DNA of 64,000 bases from Fimenecus sp045631225 (GCA_045631225.1 JAZQUG010000025.1:52360-116359), one strand, 5' to 3'; shown: positions 53,470 to 62,744, numbered from the stretch's first letter. The notes: generated from the letters alone by a model not told the origin. Program-made: numbers and translations.

Positions 53470-53503
53470 CTTCTTTAATGAATTGAAAGGAGAGAAACTC
53501 TTT

Positions 53504-55027
53504 ATGGCAAAAAAAGAAAAAAAGGTTAAAGAGGTTAATAACCATCCTAACCGAATAGGTTTTAAAGATATTGCCGGTTATACTATAGCTGAAGCCGGAA
53601 ACATGTTCAACCTTACATACATAACAAGCTATCTTAAAGTATTTATGACTGACGTTTTGAAGATTGCTCCGAAACTTGTTGGTTATATGTTTATCATCAC
53701 TCGTCTCTGGGACGTAGTCAACGACCCGCTCTGGGGCGCTGTTGTTTCAAAGAGAAGAGCAGGTAAGGACGGTAAGTATCGTCAGTATTTGCGTCTTGTA
53801 GCTGTACCTTTGGGTATTTCAACAGTTCTTTGTTTCATTCCGTTTGGTGACCCTAATTCAATTTTCTATAACGAAACATTAGCAAGTAAACCAATGCTTC
53901 TTTTTGTTCTTGCGATTATTCTGTACTTAGTATATTGCACAATGTACACAGCAATGAACATTCCTTTCGGTTCATTGGCATCAGTTATTACTGATGACCC
54001 TAAGGGCAGAACTCTTCTTTCAACTGCTCGTTCAGTTGGTAGTGGTGTCGGTGGTGCAGTTGTTCTTCTTATTGCTCCGATGGTTATTTATGTTGGCAGT
54101 GGTAAAATCGACGAACAGACAGGCCTTGAAATTGAAGTTGCAGACGGTAGCAGAATGTTTATCTATGCACTTCTGATGGGTGTTTTCTCAATTGTTACAT
54201 ACCTTATCGGTCATAAGATGGTTAAGGAACGTGTTCCTGCTGTTGATGATGAAAATGTGGACTTAAAGGGCGTTTATAAGGGCTTATTCAAGTCAAAGCC
54301 ATTTGTAATGCTCACACTTTCAGGTGTGCTTATCAGCGGTCAGCTTCAGTTCGGTTCATTTAATGCTTATCTTTATAAGAACTACTTTACAGACACAGGA
54401 CTCAGTATTTTTGGTACAATCTGTACATATCTTCCGATGGCTGCACTCATTTTGTTTACTCCAAAACTTGCAGCAAAATTTGGTAAAAAGGAACTTTGCG
54501 GCAGAATGTCAATTATTTCTGCTGCAACATCAATTTTCCTTTTTGTTACTGCAAATAATGAAAGCTTTATCCGTTGGATTAATCCGAGTCAGGGAATTTA
54601 TCCTGCATGGCTCTATATGCTTTGCTTACTCCTTATCGGTTTTGGTTATACATTCGTAAGCCTTACTTGTTGGGCAGTTGTTATGGACGTTATCGATTAT
54701 CAGGAATACACAACAGGCATCAGAAATGAAAGTGCAGTTTATTCTGCATACACATTCGGTCGTCAGTTCGGTCAGGCTGTTGCTGACGCAGGCGGACTCT
54801 TCCTCCTTCAGTGGGCAAAATATGACAGCCTTACAGCAGGTAACGGCTTCATTGCTGAAAATGATACAAGTAAAAAGATTATGTTTATCTGCACTGTAAT
54901 TCCTGCTATCGTTTATACAAGTGTATGGCTTATCTTCCAGTTCGGATATCCTCTTACAAAAGAAAAGATGGAACCGATTTATGAAGCACTTCGCAAAAAG
55001 CACGAAGCAGAAACAACAGATGAATAA
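53504..55027 (+). CDS. Glycoside-pentoside-hexuronide (GPH) family cation symporter, copy 1
   Basis: 507 residues, about 12 transmembrane segments, MFS-like GPH family. Signatures include LVGYMFIITRLWDVVNDPLWGAV (Asp-rich first loop), TMYTAMNIPFGSLASVITDDPKGR and GTNISFM-like NESAVYSAYTFGRQFGQA. It is predicted to import a glycoside or sugar with Na+ or H+. Start ATG 53504 follows AAAGGAG. A terminator follows, so it is a monocistronic unit. The substrate cannot be told; the nearby GH3 enzyme suggests beta-glucosides. Confidence 0.9.
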   Translation: MAKKEKKVKEVNNHPNRIGFKDIAGYTIAEAGNMFNLTYITSYLKVFMTDVLKIAPKLVGYMFIITRLWDVVNDPLWGAVVSKRRAGKDGKYRQYLRLVAVPLGISTVLCFIPFGDPNSIFYNETLASKPMLLFVLAIILYLVYCTMYTAMNIPFGSLASVITDDPKGRTLLSTARSVGSGVGGAVVLLIAPMVIYVGSGKIDEQTGLEIEVADGSRMFIYALLMGVFSIVTYLIGHKMVKERVPAVDDENVDLKGVYKGLFKSKPFVMLTLSGVLISGQLQFGSFNAYLYKNYFTDTGLSIFGTICTYLPMAALILFTPKLAAKFGKKELCGRMSIISAATSIFLFVTANNESFIRWINPSQGIYPAWLYMLCLLLIGFGYTFVSLTCWAVVMDVIDYQEYTTGIRNESAVYSAYTFGRQFGQAVADAGGLFLLQWAKYDSLTAGNGFIAENDTSKKIMFICTVIPAIVYTSVWLIFQFGYPLTKEKMEPIYEALRKKHEAETTDE

Positions 55028-55043
55028 GAAAATAGTACATAAG

Positions 55044-55070
55044 AGCACTTCAATCTGAAGTGCTTTTTTG
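55044..55070 (+). terminator. Intrinsic terminator after GPH transporter 1
   Basis: AGCACTTCA pairs with TGAAGTGCT around ATC. TTTTTTG follows. Confidence 0.92.
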
Positions 55071-55106
55071 TATGACAAATTATAATTTTTGTCAAAAATT
55101 TAACAG

Positions 55107-55135
55107 TTGCAAAACCTGTAGGCTTTTAGTATAAT
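55107..55135 (+). promoter_or_regulatory. Promoter of GPH transporter 2
   Basis: TTGCAA and TATAAT have a 17-bp spacer. The leader is about 27 nt to the start codon. Confidence 0.75.
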
Positions 55136-55168
55136 AAAACTATATTATTACAGAAAAGAGTGAGAAAA

Positions 55169-56593
55169 ATGGAAAAAACAAAAATCAGGCCGTTCGGATG
55201 GATGGATAAGTTAGGCTATGCGATGGGTGATATGGGCTGTGGTTTCTCATTCCAGCTCGTTTCAACATTTATGCAGCTTTTTTATTTGCAGTACATAGGC
55301 ATTAAGGCAGCCGACTATGCAGTAATTATTCTTATTTCAAAAATTTTTGATGCTATTAATGACGTTGTTATCGGTAACCTTGTTGATACAAAGAGAATCG
55401 GCAAAAAGAGTAAGTATATGCCTTGGATTATTGCAGGTGGCTTAATCCTCGTTATCTTTAACGTAATGATATTTGCTCCTGTTACATCATTCCCTTATGC
55501 AGGAAAATATGCTTGGTGTCTTATTGCTTATTGCTTGTGGTCAATTGCTTACACAATGGTTAATGTTCCTTACGGTTCACTTCATAGTGTTATTACAAGT
55601 GACCCTCAGGAAAGAGTATCTCTTTCAACATTCCGTAGCATTGGTGCGGCTTTACCAGCAATCGTAATTATGATTATCCTTCCTGGCATTGTTTATAATA
55701 AAGTTAAAAATCCTGTAACAGGTATTGAAGAAGAAATCCTTAAAGGTGAAACACTTCTTCCTGTTGCTCTTGTAATGTCAGTTGTTGCATTTGCAACTCT
55801 CTGGGGTACAACAAAGCTTGTTAAAGAAAGAGTTCAGCGTGAAGATGATGGTCAGAATACAACAGGTATGACTGCGCTTTTCTCTGCATTCAAATCATTC
55901 TTTACAAACAGAGCTATGGTTGGTGCAACTATCGCTACAGTTGCTTCAGTTGCTCTTTTCAACTCAACAATGGCACTTAATAATATGGTTTTCCAGTATT
56001 TCTTCCAGGATACAGGTAAAGTTGGCGTTGCAATGATTGGTTCTTATGCACCTATGATTGTATTTATGGCGCTTTTAGGAAAACTTACTGCTAAATTCGG
56101 TAAGAAAAATCTTATTGTATCATGTATGCTTATAGGTGCAGGTTCGGGTCTTGTTTCTCTCTTTGTACCAATGACAGCCGATTCAAAGGGATTACTTCTT
56201 TACATTCTTTGTCTTATGGGACTTAACATTGGTAATGCTGTGTTCCAGATTTCTGTATGGGCAATCGTTGCTGACTGTATTGAAGTAAGCTACAGAAAAA
56301 CAGGTAAGAGTGAAGAAGGCTCACTTTACGCTCTTTACTCATTCTTCCGTAAACTTTCACAGGGTATCGGCCAGGCTGTAGTTTCTTGGGGCCTTATTGC
56401 TATCGGTTTCGTTGAAGGTGAAAATGCAGTTCAGGCACCTGACTTTGGTGACAAGGTTAAAAACCTTTATTTCATTGTTCTTGCAGCAGGTTCACTTATC
56501 GCATTCTTGTCAATGGCATTTATTTATAACATTGGTAAAAAAGAAGAAGCAGAATTGGCAGCAAGCGTAAATGCTTCAGCAAAAGCAGAATAA
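55169..56593 (+). CDS. GPH-family cation:sugar symporter, copy 2
   Basis: 474 residues, about 12 transmembrane segments. It has the GPH signatures KIFDAINDVVIGNLVDTKR, YTMVNVPYGSLHSVITSDPQ and TGKSEEGSLYALYSFFRKL. It is a diverged paralog of the preceding transporter; each has its own promoter and terminator. The ribosome binding site is weak (AGAGTGAG), and an upstream in-frame GTG at 55160 is an alternative start. Substrate unknown; both copies lie 4-6 kb upstream of the GH3 enzyme. Confidence 0.9.
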   Translation: MEKTKIRPFGWMDKLGYAMGDMGCGFSFQLVSTFMQLFYLQYIGIKAADYAVIILISKIFDAINDVVIGNLVDTKRIGKKSKYMPWIIAGGLILVIFNVMIFAPVTSFPYAGKYAWCLIAYCLWSIAYTMVNVPYGSLHSVITSDPQERVSLSTFRSIGAALPAIVIMIILPGIVYNKVKNPVTGIEEEILKGETLLPVALVMSVVAFATLWGTTKLVKERVQREDDGQNTTGMTALFSAFKSFFTNRAMVGATIATVASVALFNSTMALNNMVFQYFFQDTGKVGVAMIGSYAPMIVFMALLGKLTAKFGKKNLIVSCMLIGAGSGLVSLFVPMTADSKGLLLYILCLMGLNIGNAVFQISVWAIVADCIEVSYRKTGKSEEGSLYALYSFFRKLSQGIGQAVVSWGLIAIGFVEGENAVQAPDFGDKVKNLYFIVLAAGSLIAFLSMAFIYNIGKKEEAELAASVNASAKAE

Positions 56594-56611
56594 AATAAAT
56601 TTATTTATCAG

Positions 56612-56645
56612 ATGCCCTTGGGAGAAATTCCGAGGGCATTTTACA
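56612..56645 (+). terminator. Intrinsic terminator after GPH transporter 2
   Basis: ATGCCCTTGGGA pairs with TCCGAGGGCAT (one mismatch). TTTTAC follows. The T-run is short. Confidence 0.7.
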
Positions 56646-56661
56646 TTTTGTTAAAAAACAG

Positions 56662-56691
56662 GTAATCATTTCCAAAAATCTGTGGTATAAT
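56662..56691 (+). promoter_or_regulatory. Possible extended -10 promoter of the 144-residue membrane protein
   Basis: TGGTATAAT is an extended -10. The -35 (TAATCA) is poor. Confidence 0.5.
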
Positions 56692-56723
56692 ATTAAAAGA
56701 AAAAGATTAAGGAAGATGAAAAA

Positions 56724-57158
56724 ATGAGTTTTTCACAGCGATTGAAAGAAATGTTGCAACGATTCAGCATAAAAATGCAACAATTTATGGTGGGACGATA
56801 CGGTAATGATGAATTTACTATGTTTTTACTTGTCGTATCTTTATTATTTACATTCTTAGGTAATTTCAGACCATTGAGACTTTTGTATTTTATAGGTTCA
56901 GCTATAATTTTCTATTCGTTATTCAGAGCTTTGTCAAGGAATTATGAGGCACGAAGAAAAGAACTTAATTGGTATTTAAGGTGGGCAGAAAAGCCAAAGG
57001 CTGAACTGAAGCTTCTTGGGAACAGATTCCGTGACAGAAATACACATAAATATTTTAAATGTAATGAATGTAAAACGGTTTTGCGAGTACCGAAAGACAG
57101 AGGAAAAATCGAAATTACCTGTCCGAAATGCAGAGCGAAGATAGTCAAGAAGACATAA
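56724..57158 (+). CDS. Small membrane protein with C-terminal zinc ribbon
   Basis: 144 residues. An N-terminal amphipathic part (about 1-28) is followed by two transmembrane helices (about 33-48 and 52-68), then a basic region and a CNEC...CPKC zinc ribbon (about 113-135). This layout resembles small Clostridia proteins of unknown function with a cytoplasmic zinc ribbon. The start has a GGAAGAT site 7 nt upstream. It is a single-gene unit between a terminator and a repeat element. Confidence 0.75.
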   Translation: MSFSQRLKEMLQRFSIKMQQFMVGRYGNDEFTMFLLVVSLLFTFLGNFRPLRLLYFIGSAIIFYSLFRALSRNYEARRKELNWYLRWAEKPKAELKLLGNRFRDRNTHKYFKCNECKTVLRVPKDRGKIEITCPKCRAKIVKKT

Positions 57159-57179
57159 TTGTTGTTTTGAAAAAGAGGT

Positions 57180-57378
57180 AAATTGGAGTTTAACGGGGAG
57201 TTAATGGGCGTCTCTTCTCGGCTCCCCTTGTCAGGGGAGCTGTCTGCGAAGCAGACTGAGGGGTAGTCAACTATACTATTAAACTATCTCTCCCTCCGTC
57301 AAAATCAAAGATTTTGCCACCTCCCTCGTCAGAGGGAGGCATAGATACATAATTTTTCTCCCCGATAAATTATAATTT
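57180..57378. repeat. MITE-like repeat, copy C (199 bp)
   Basis: Ends match copy A: AAATTGGAGTTTAACGGGG on the left and CCCCGATAAATTATAATTT on the right. The inside holds CTCCCTCCGTCAAAATC, GATTTTGCCACCTCCCTC and CCCCTTGTCAGGGG. The CTCCCTC module lies in the opposite orientation to copies A and D, which suggests inversion inside the element. The 351-nt gap 57159-57509 holds this element plus the terminator at 57399 and the next promoter. Confidence 0.8.
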
Positions 57379-57398
57379 GAAAAGAAAATTTTTTTGAA

Positions 57399-57426
57399 AA
57401 CAGTCCACTAAAACGGACTGTTTTTT
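57399..57426. terminator. Intrinsic terminator hairpin after repeat C
   Basis: AACAGTCC pairs with GGACTGTT around ACTAAAAC. TTTT follows. On the minus strand it is followed by a TTTTCAAAAA run. Confidence 0.75.
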
Positions 57427-57436
57427 CTGTTTTGTA

Positions 57437-57465
57437 TTGATTATTGCTCTATAAAGTGATATGAT
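57437..57465 (+). promoter_or_regulatory. Promoter of the 79-residue protein
   Basis: TTGATT and TATGAT have a 17-bp spacer. TGA precedes the -10. Confidence 0.65.
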
Positions 57466-57509
57466 ACCTCTTGTATAGAACAAATGTTCGGTGCAGAAAG
57501 GAGGCAGAA

Positions 57510-57749
57510 ATGACTTTGGAACAGTTAGGTAAAGAATATTTAAGACAGGCAGAAGAATTAAGAGGAGTGATAGAGAGTTATTCTGCTCTTAAAAACGAGA
57601 AGCACGGGATTGAGCTTTACGACATAAACAGTAAAATCACAGTGCTTAAAGAAATGGAAAGAGAAGTGAGAATTACAGGTAATAATCTTATGGAATATTA
57701 CTCCAACAAATCCACTAAAAGGCATTATTGTTCACACAGATTTAATTGA
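57510..57749 (+). CDS. Hypothetical small helical protein
   Basis: 79 residues with an AGGAGG site 5 nt before ATG 57510. The sequence is highly helical with many charges (EQLGKEYLRQAEELRG; LYDINSKITVLKEMEREVR), suggesting a coiled coil or helical bundle, and the end is basic (NKSTKRHYCSHRFN). No family is known to me. The stop codon overlaps the promoter of the next gene. It has its own promoter and could be a short regulator or structural protein. Confidence 0.65.
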   Translation: MTLEQLGKEYLRQAEELRGVIESYSALKNEKHGIELYDINSKITVLKEMEREVRITGNNLMEYYSNKSTKRHYCSHRFN

Positions 57750-57774
57750 CAAAAGTTGATTAAGTAGGTATAAT
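57746..57774 (+). promoter_or_regulatory. Perfect consensus promoter of the membrane-anchored cohesin gene
   Basis: TTGACA and TATAAT have a 17-bp spacer. The -35 overlaps the stop codon of the preceding small gene. A strong promoter of this kind fits an abundant surface protein. Confidence 0.88.
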
Positions 57775-57806
57775 GTTATTAATAAATTTAAAATGAGGTG
57801 TTTTGT

Positions 57807-58880
57807 GTGAAAAAGATTCTCGGATGTCTTTTCGCAATTATCATATTAGTATTAAATGTTATACCTTGCTTTGCTGCATCACCGGCTTTGTCAATTTCTT
57901 CGAATGATTATACTATAAGCAAAGGTGATACTGTTACAATTTCTGTAAGCCTTTCAGCAGAGTCAAAGCTTACTGCTCTTACTTTTGATGTGAAATACAA
58001 TCCTGCTGAGTTTGAATATGTTGCAGGGTCTGTATCAAGCGGTTCACTTTTTGATTCGGAATTTGTAAATGTTATTGCTGCAGGTACTGTCAGATGTGAT
58101 GGTATGTCAAATGAGGCACTTTCACGTGGCGGTAATGTTGTTTCGTTAAAGCTTAAAGCTGTTGGTAACGGTGGTAAGGTTTCTGTTTCAGCAGTAACAG
58201 CAACTGATGAAAATAATGAGATTGTACGAGTTTCAGGCTCAAGTGTTACTTTAAGCTGTGACCATTCAAGATTGGTGTGGGAACCGAAAACTGCTGCTAC
58301 TTGTACAAAAGCAGGAGAAGAAACAGGCACTTGTGCTTGTGGTTACACTACAACAAGAAAAACTGAAAAGAAACCGCATACATACACAAGTTCAACAGTA
58401 AAGAAGCCTGCATCATGTACAGAACCCGGTATTGAAGTCGGTACTTGTACAGTTTGTGGTGCGGCGGGTGTTGAATCAAAAATTCCTGCAAAGGGGCATG
58501 ACTACTCTGAATGGGTAGTAAAACAGGAGGCAACTGTTGATACTGTGGGTATCAGAGAAAGATTCTGTCGCAGTTGTGGTGAAACACAGAATCAGACAAT
58601 TCCTGCATTGATTCAGGGAATTACTCCTGAAGAGCCGACAAGTGAAGAAGAAACAAGCTCAACCGAAACGACAACTGAGCTTGAGCCGATTTACACACCT
58701 GAACCATCAACAGATAATCCAATTGAGTATGAAACTGAGCCAACAACTGTATCAAACGGAATTTTTGGTAATGCAGTTGGCAGTGACATTGCAATTATCG
58801 CAGTAATTGCTCTTTCAGTTCTTGTTTTAGTTGTTCTTGTGTTGTACATTGTTCTGATTATCCGTCAGAAAAAGAAATAA
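57807..58880 (+). CDS. Membrane-anchored cohesin-domain surface protein
   Basis: 357 residues, GTG start 57807 with GAGGTG 6 nt upstream. A signal peptide (about 1-23, KKILGCLFAIIILVLNVIPCFA) is followed by a cohesin-like domain (about 26-150; typical openings NDYTISKGDTVTISVSL, LTFDVKYNPAEFEY and GNGGKVSVS). Three cysteine-rich CxxC repeats follow (CxxxG...C.CG; PASCTEPG...CTVCG; CRSCG), then a Thr/Glu/Pro linker and a C-terminal transmembrane helix with RQKKK tail. It therefore displays a cohesin outside the membrane and could dock dockerin proteins. There is no LPxTG motif. Confidence 0.78.
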   Translation: MKKILGCLFAIIILVLNVIPCFAASPALSISSNDYTISKGDTVTISVSLSAESKLTALTFDVKYNPAEFEYVAGSVSSGSLFDSEFVNVIAAGTVRCDGMSNEALSRGGNVVSLKLKAVGNGGKVSVSAVTATDENNEIVRVSGSSVTLSCDHSRLVWEPKTAATCTKAGEETGTCACGYTTTRKTEKKPHTYTSSTVKKPASCTEPGIEVGTCTVCGAAGVESKIPAKGHDYSEWVVKQEATVDTVGIRERFCRSCGETQNQTIPALIQGITPEEPTSEEETSSTETTTELEPIYTPEPSTDNPIEYETEPTTVSNGIFGNAVGSDIAIIAVIALSVLVLVVLVLYIVLIIRQKKK

Positions 58881-58895
58881 TTGTAATAATTTTGT

Positions 58896-58925
58896 AAAAA
58901 AGACAGGCTTGACCTGTCTTTTTCT
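58896..58925 (+). terminator. Intrinsic terminator after cohesin protein 1
   Basis: AAAAAGACAGG pairs with CCTGTCTTTTT around CTTGA. The T-run is part of the stem. Confidence 0.87.
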
Positions 58926-58926
58926 A

Positions 58927-58955
58927 TTGAAAAGCTGATTGTTGTGTGATAAAAT
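58927..58955 (+). promoter_or_regulatory. Promoter of the GH3 unit
   Basis: TTGAAA and TAAAAT have a 17-bp spacer directly after the terminator. It serves the GH3 and the following cohesin-dockerin gene. Confidence 0.75.
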
Positions 58956-58986
58956 ACAATTTACGAATAAATAAAGGGGATTTATT

Positions 58987-61407
58987 ATGCCTAAGTTTAC
59001 AGAAAAAATTGTTGTTGCAGCAATGAAGTTAGGGATGAAAATTGCAGGAGCCGATGTTTCACAGGATGAGGCATTAGAGGCTCTTGGTGAAGTGACTGTT
59101 ACTGACGGTATGCCTGAGGTTTTGCGAGAGGCAGCATCTGAAACTGCAGTTCTTCTTGAAAACAACGGGGTTCTTCCTTTTAAAAAGGGTGAAAGGATTT
59201 CAGTTTTCGGCAGAGTGCAGAGTGATTGGTTCTATACAGGCTACGGTTCAGGTGGTGACGTAAAAAAACCTTATGGGGTAAATCTTATTGAAGGTCTTAA
59301 AAATTGTGATGATTTGTGCCTTAATACAGAGCTTTCAGATTTATATGAAAAATGGTGTAAGGAAAATCCTGTTGACCATGGTGTGTGGGGACATTGGCCA
59401 AGATGTTATCCTGAAATGCCGCTTAATGCTGATATTGTAAAAAAAGCAAGAGCAAACAGTGATAAGGCAGTTTTCGTTATTGGACGTTCATCAGGTGAGG
59501 ACAGAGAAAATGCACTTGAAAAAGGTAGCTTTTATGTAACTGATGAAGAAAGAATGGCATTACATAGAATTTGCGAACAGTTCGACGATATTACATTGCT
59601 TCTTAATATCGGTTCTGTTATGGATATGAGCTGGCTCCGTGAATTCGGCAAAAAAATCGGTGCAGTTATGATAGTATGGCAAGGCGGTATGGAAAGCGGT
59701 AACGCTGTTGCTGACTTGCTTTGCGGTAAGGTTAGTCCGAGCGGTAAGCTTACCGATACAATTGCAAGAAGATATGATGAATATCCGTCATCAGCCAGTT
59801 TCGGTAATCGTGATGCAAATGTATATGAAGAAGATATTTATGTTGGTTATCGTTACTTTGAAACATTTAAAAAGGATGCAGTTGTTTATCCTTTCGGTTA
59901 TGGCTTGTCATACACAACATTCAGTATTAATTTCGATAGCGCTGAACAGACTGATGATGGTGTAACAGTTAAATGCAAGGTAAAAAATACAGGCAAGTGT
60001 GCAGGTAAAGAGGTTGTTCAGGTTTATGTTTCAAAACCTTGCGGAAAACTTGGTAATCCTGCAAAAGAGCTTGTAGCGTTTGCAAAAACAAAGGAATTGG
60101 AGCCCGGAAAGAGCCAGACGGTTAAAATAACTGTTCCTGTTGAAAGATTCTGGTCTTATGACGATAACGGTATCAGCGGATACGCTTTCTCCTATGTTAT
60201 GGAAAAAGGTGAATATGCTCTTTGTATAGGTAACAATGTCCGTAATGCTGAAAAAGTGTGGAGCTATTATCAGGATGAAACTGTTGAAGCTTTAAAGCTT
60301 AAACAGGCATCAGCACCACAGGTATCATTCAACAGATTTGTAAATACAGAAAACGGACTTGAAAAGAGACCTGTAAGAACTCGTCAGTATGATTTGAAAC
60401 AAGTTATTCTTGAAAATATTGGTGACGGTGTTGCAATTACAGGTGATAAGGGATATAAATTATCTGATGTTGAATCAGGAAAAGTGTCAATGGAGGATTT
60501 CGTTGCACAGCTGAGCCTTGATGAATTAGAGGCGATTTCTCGCGGTGACTATAAAATGGATAGCCCTCTTGGTGCAAAAGGTAATGCAGGTGCTATGGGT
60601 GGCATCTTACAGAGTCTTCGTGATAAGGGTATCCCACCAATGATTACTACTGACGGTCCGTCAGGCATCAGACTTTTATCATATTGTTCACTTATTCCTA
60701 ACGGTACTGCTCTCGCAAGTACATTCAATACAGAGCTTGTCCAGAAGGTATATAGCAAAATCAGTGAGGAATTAAGAGAAAAAGGCAGTGATATTCTTTT
60801 AGCTCCCGGTATGAATATTCATCGTAGCCATCTTTGTGGCAGAAACTTTGAGTATTATTCAGAAGACCCTGTTGTAACAGGATTAATCGGTGCGGCAGCA
60901 GTAAAGGGTATTCAGTCATGTGGCGGAAGTGCTTGTCCAAAGCATTATGCTTGCAACAATCAGGAGGTTAACCGTACAGGAAACGATTCAAGACTTTCTG
61001 AAAGAGCATTGAGAGAAATTTATCTTAAAGGTTTTGAAATCTGTGTGAAAACAGCAAAACCAAATACAATTATGACATCATACAACAAAATTAACGGTGT
61101 CTGGGGTCATTATAACTATGAACTCTGCGAAAGAATTCTTCGTGAGGAATGGGGCTTCCAAGGTCTTGTAATGACCGACTGGTGGATGCGTCCGTCAAAG
61201 AGTCAGGAATTCCCTGAAATGTGTAATCAGGCTTACAGAGTCCGTGCAGGTGCAAATGTTCTTATGCCGGGTGGCGACAGAGTGACTAACGGCAAGCCTG
61301 ACGGAACACTCTTAAAGACTTATGGTCAAAAAGATGGTATTACACTTTATGAAATGCAAAGAAATGCAAGTTTTGTAATGAAGCTTTGTATGAAAAAATA
61401 CAAATAA
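58987..61407 (+). CDS. GH3 family beta-glucosidase-type enzyme with reversed domain order
   Basis: 806 residues. The usual C-terminal GH3 domain comes first (residues about 35-290; LLENNGVLPFKKG, IGRSSGEDRE with the likely acid/base Glu, MIVWQGGMESGNAVADLLCG), then a fibronectin-III-like domain (about 325-420), then the usual N-terminal barrel at the C-terminus (about 490-800). The barrel contains TTDGPSGIRL, KHYACNNQE and the nucleophile Asp in MTDWWM. This order is known from Ruminococcus albus beta-glucosidase. No signal peptide, so it probably hydrolyses imported glycosides in the cytoplasm. The exact sugar is not readable. Confidence 0.9.
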   Translation: MPKFTEKIVVAAMKLGMKIAGADVSQDEALEALGEVTVTDGMPEVLREAASETAVLLENNGVLPFKKGERISVFGRVQSDWFYTGYGSGGDVKKPYGVNLIEGLKNCDDLCLNTELSDLYEKWCKENPVDHGVWGHWPRCYPEMPLNADIVKKARANSDKAVFVIGRSSGEDRENALEKGSFYVTDEERMALHRICEQFDDITLLLNIGSVMDMSWLREFGKKIGAVMIVWQGGMESGNAVADLLCGKVSPSGKLTDTIARRYDEYPSSASFGNRDANVYEEDIYVGYRYFETFKKDAVVYPFGYGLSYTTFSINFDSAEQTDDGVTVKCKVKNTGKCAGKEVVQVYVSKPCGKLGNPAKELVAFAKTKELEPGKSQTVKITVPVERFWSYDDNGISGYAFSYVMEKGEYALCIGNNVRNAEKVWSYYQDETVEALKLKQASAPQVSFNRFVNTENGLEKRPVRTRQYDLKQVILENIGDGVAITGDKGYKLSDVESGKVSMEDFVAQLSLDELEAISRGDYKMDSPLGAKGNAGAMGGILQSLRDKGIPPMITTDGPSGIRLLSYCSLIPNGTALASTFNTELVQKVYSKISEELREKGSDILLAPGMNIHRSHLCGRNFEYYSEDPVVTGLIGAAAVKGIQSCGGSACPKHYACNNQEVNRTGNDSRLSERALREIYLKGFEICVKTAKPNTIMTSYNKINGVWGHYNYELCERILREEWGFQGLVMTDWWMRPSKSQEFPEMCNQAYRVRAGANVLMPGGDRVTNGKPDGTLLKTYGQKDGITLYEMQRNASFVMKLCMKKYK

Positions 61408-61435
61408 TTTATTCAAGGGAAAGGAAATGTTCAAA

Positions 61436-62710
61436 ATGAAAAAGTTTTTATGTGTAATGATTGCTGTTGTGATTGCATTAAGCTCAATGACAATATTAGC
61501 TTTTGCTGATGCACCAAATATCACAATGACAGCAGATAAGACTAATAATGTTAATATCGGTGACGTGATTACTGTTACTGTAAAAGTTGCTGAAGGCTCA
61601 AACCTTTGTTCTGCAACACTTTATCTTATATATGATAAGACGTTTTTTGAACTTGTTTCATTCACCCCTACAGATGCGTTGATGGAGTTTTCTGATGGTG
61701 AGGTGTCTGCAGATAAACCGACATATGCGGGCATTCATCAGGATATGCTTACTGATGCGGCGGTTCTTTTTACCGCTCAATTGAAGGTGTTAAAGAGAGG
61801 TGGCACTATCGCTATTGAAACAAGTGAGGTTTGCTATTATACATCTGGCATTGTAAAAGAATTAACATATACTAAAGATGATGTTAATGAGAATCTAAAA
61901 AAACAGACTATCTCAATTGCTTGTCCTCATACTGAAAAAACAACAGAAACTACAGATGCTACTTGTTCAAAAGAAGGAAAGAAAGTAGAAACATGTAAGG
62001 AATGCGGATACAAGACTGAAACTGCGATTGCAAAACTTCCTCACACTCCAAAAGATATCGTAACAAAGGAAGCAACTTGTAAAGAAGCCGGTGAAAAGGC
62101 AAAGCAGTGTACAGTTTGTAACGAGATTTATGATAAAACTGCAGTTCCTGCACTCCCTCACGATATGAAAGATGCTGTTATTGAAAAAGCAACTTGCCAG
62201 AAGGAAGGCAAAGAGGGTAAAAAGTGTACAATGTGCGGTCTCACATCTGATGAAAAAGTAATCCCTAAGACTTCTCACGATATGAAAACAGTTGTGATTA
62301 CAGAAGCAACTTGTGAAACAGCCGGTAAAAAGGTAGAACAGTGTGCGAATTGTGAATACAAGGAAGCAGAAAAAGAAATTCCTGCAAAGGGCCATACAGA
62401 AGGCAAGTGGGAAACTGTAAAGGTTCCTACAAAAACTGAGGCTGGTCTTGAACAGAAAAAGTGTACAGTTTGCGGAGCTGTAATTGAATCAAGAGAAATT
62501 CCTAAAGCTATTTCTTATAAATTAGGCGATGTAAACGAAGACGGTCATATTACAGCAGTTGATGCTCGTTTAGTGCTTCAGGAAGTTGCAGGACTTGTTG
62601 AGCTTAATACTGCAAAAAGACTTGCTGCCGATGTAAATGGAGACAAACAAATTACAGCAGTTGATGCAAGAATTATTCTTCAGCATGTAGCAGGTTTGAA
62701 AACAATATAA
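61436..62710 (+). CDS. Secreted cohesin-CxxC repeat-dockerin protein
   Basis: 424 residues. A signal peptide (about 1-25, KKFLCVMIAVVIALSSMTILAFA) is followed by a cohesin-like domain (about 29-150). Five tandem repeats of about 38 residues follow, each with a CxxC pair and mostly an upstream ATC cysteine (consensus ATCxxxGxxxxxCxxC, ending in PxxPH). The C-terminus is a type I dockerin (about 362-424) with two calcium loops DVNEDGHITAVDARLVLQ and DVNGDKQITAVDARIILQ. A protein with both cohesin-like and dockerin modules could act as an adaptor between a dockerin protein and a cohesin. ATG 61427 is an alternative start. Co-transcribed with GH3. Confidence 0.8.
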   Translation: MKKFLCVMIAVVIALSSMTILAFADAPNITMTADKTNNVNIGDVITVTVKVAEGSNLCSATLYLIYDKTFFELVSFTPTDALMEFSDGEVSADKPTYAGIHQDMLTDAAVLFTAQLKVLKRGGTIAIETSEVCYYTSGIVKELTYTKDDVNENLKKQTISIACPHTEKTTETTDATCSKEGKKVETCKECGYKTETAIAKLPHTPKDIVTKEATCKEAGEKAKQCTVCNEIYDKTAVPALPHDMKDAVIEKATCQKEGKEGKKCTMCGLTSDEKVIPKTSHDMKTVVITEATCETAGKKVEQCANCEYKEAEKEIPAKGHTEGKWETVKVPTKTEAGLEQKKCTVCGAVIESREIPKAISYKLGDVNEDGHITAVDARLVLQEVAGLVELNTAKRLAADVNGDKQITAVDARIILQHVAGLKTI

Positions 62711-62744
62711 AATATTAAAAATTTGTTAAAGTGTTTTAAAATTA

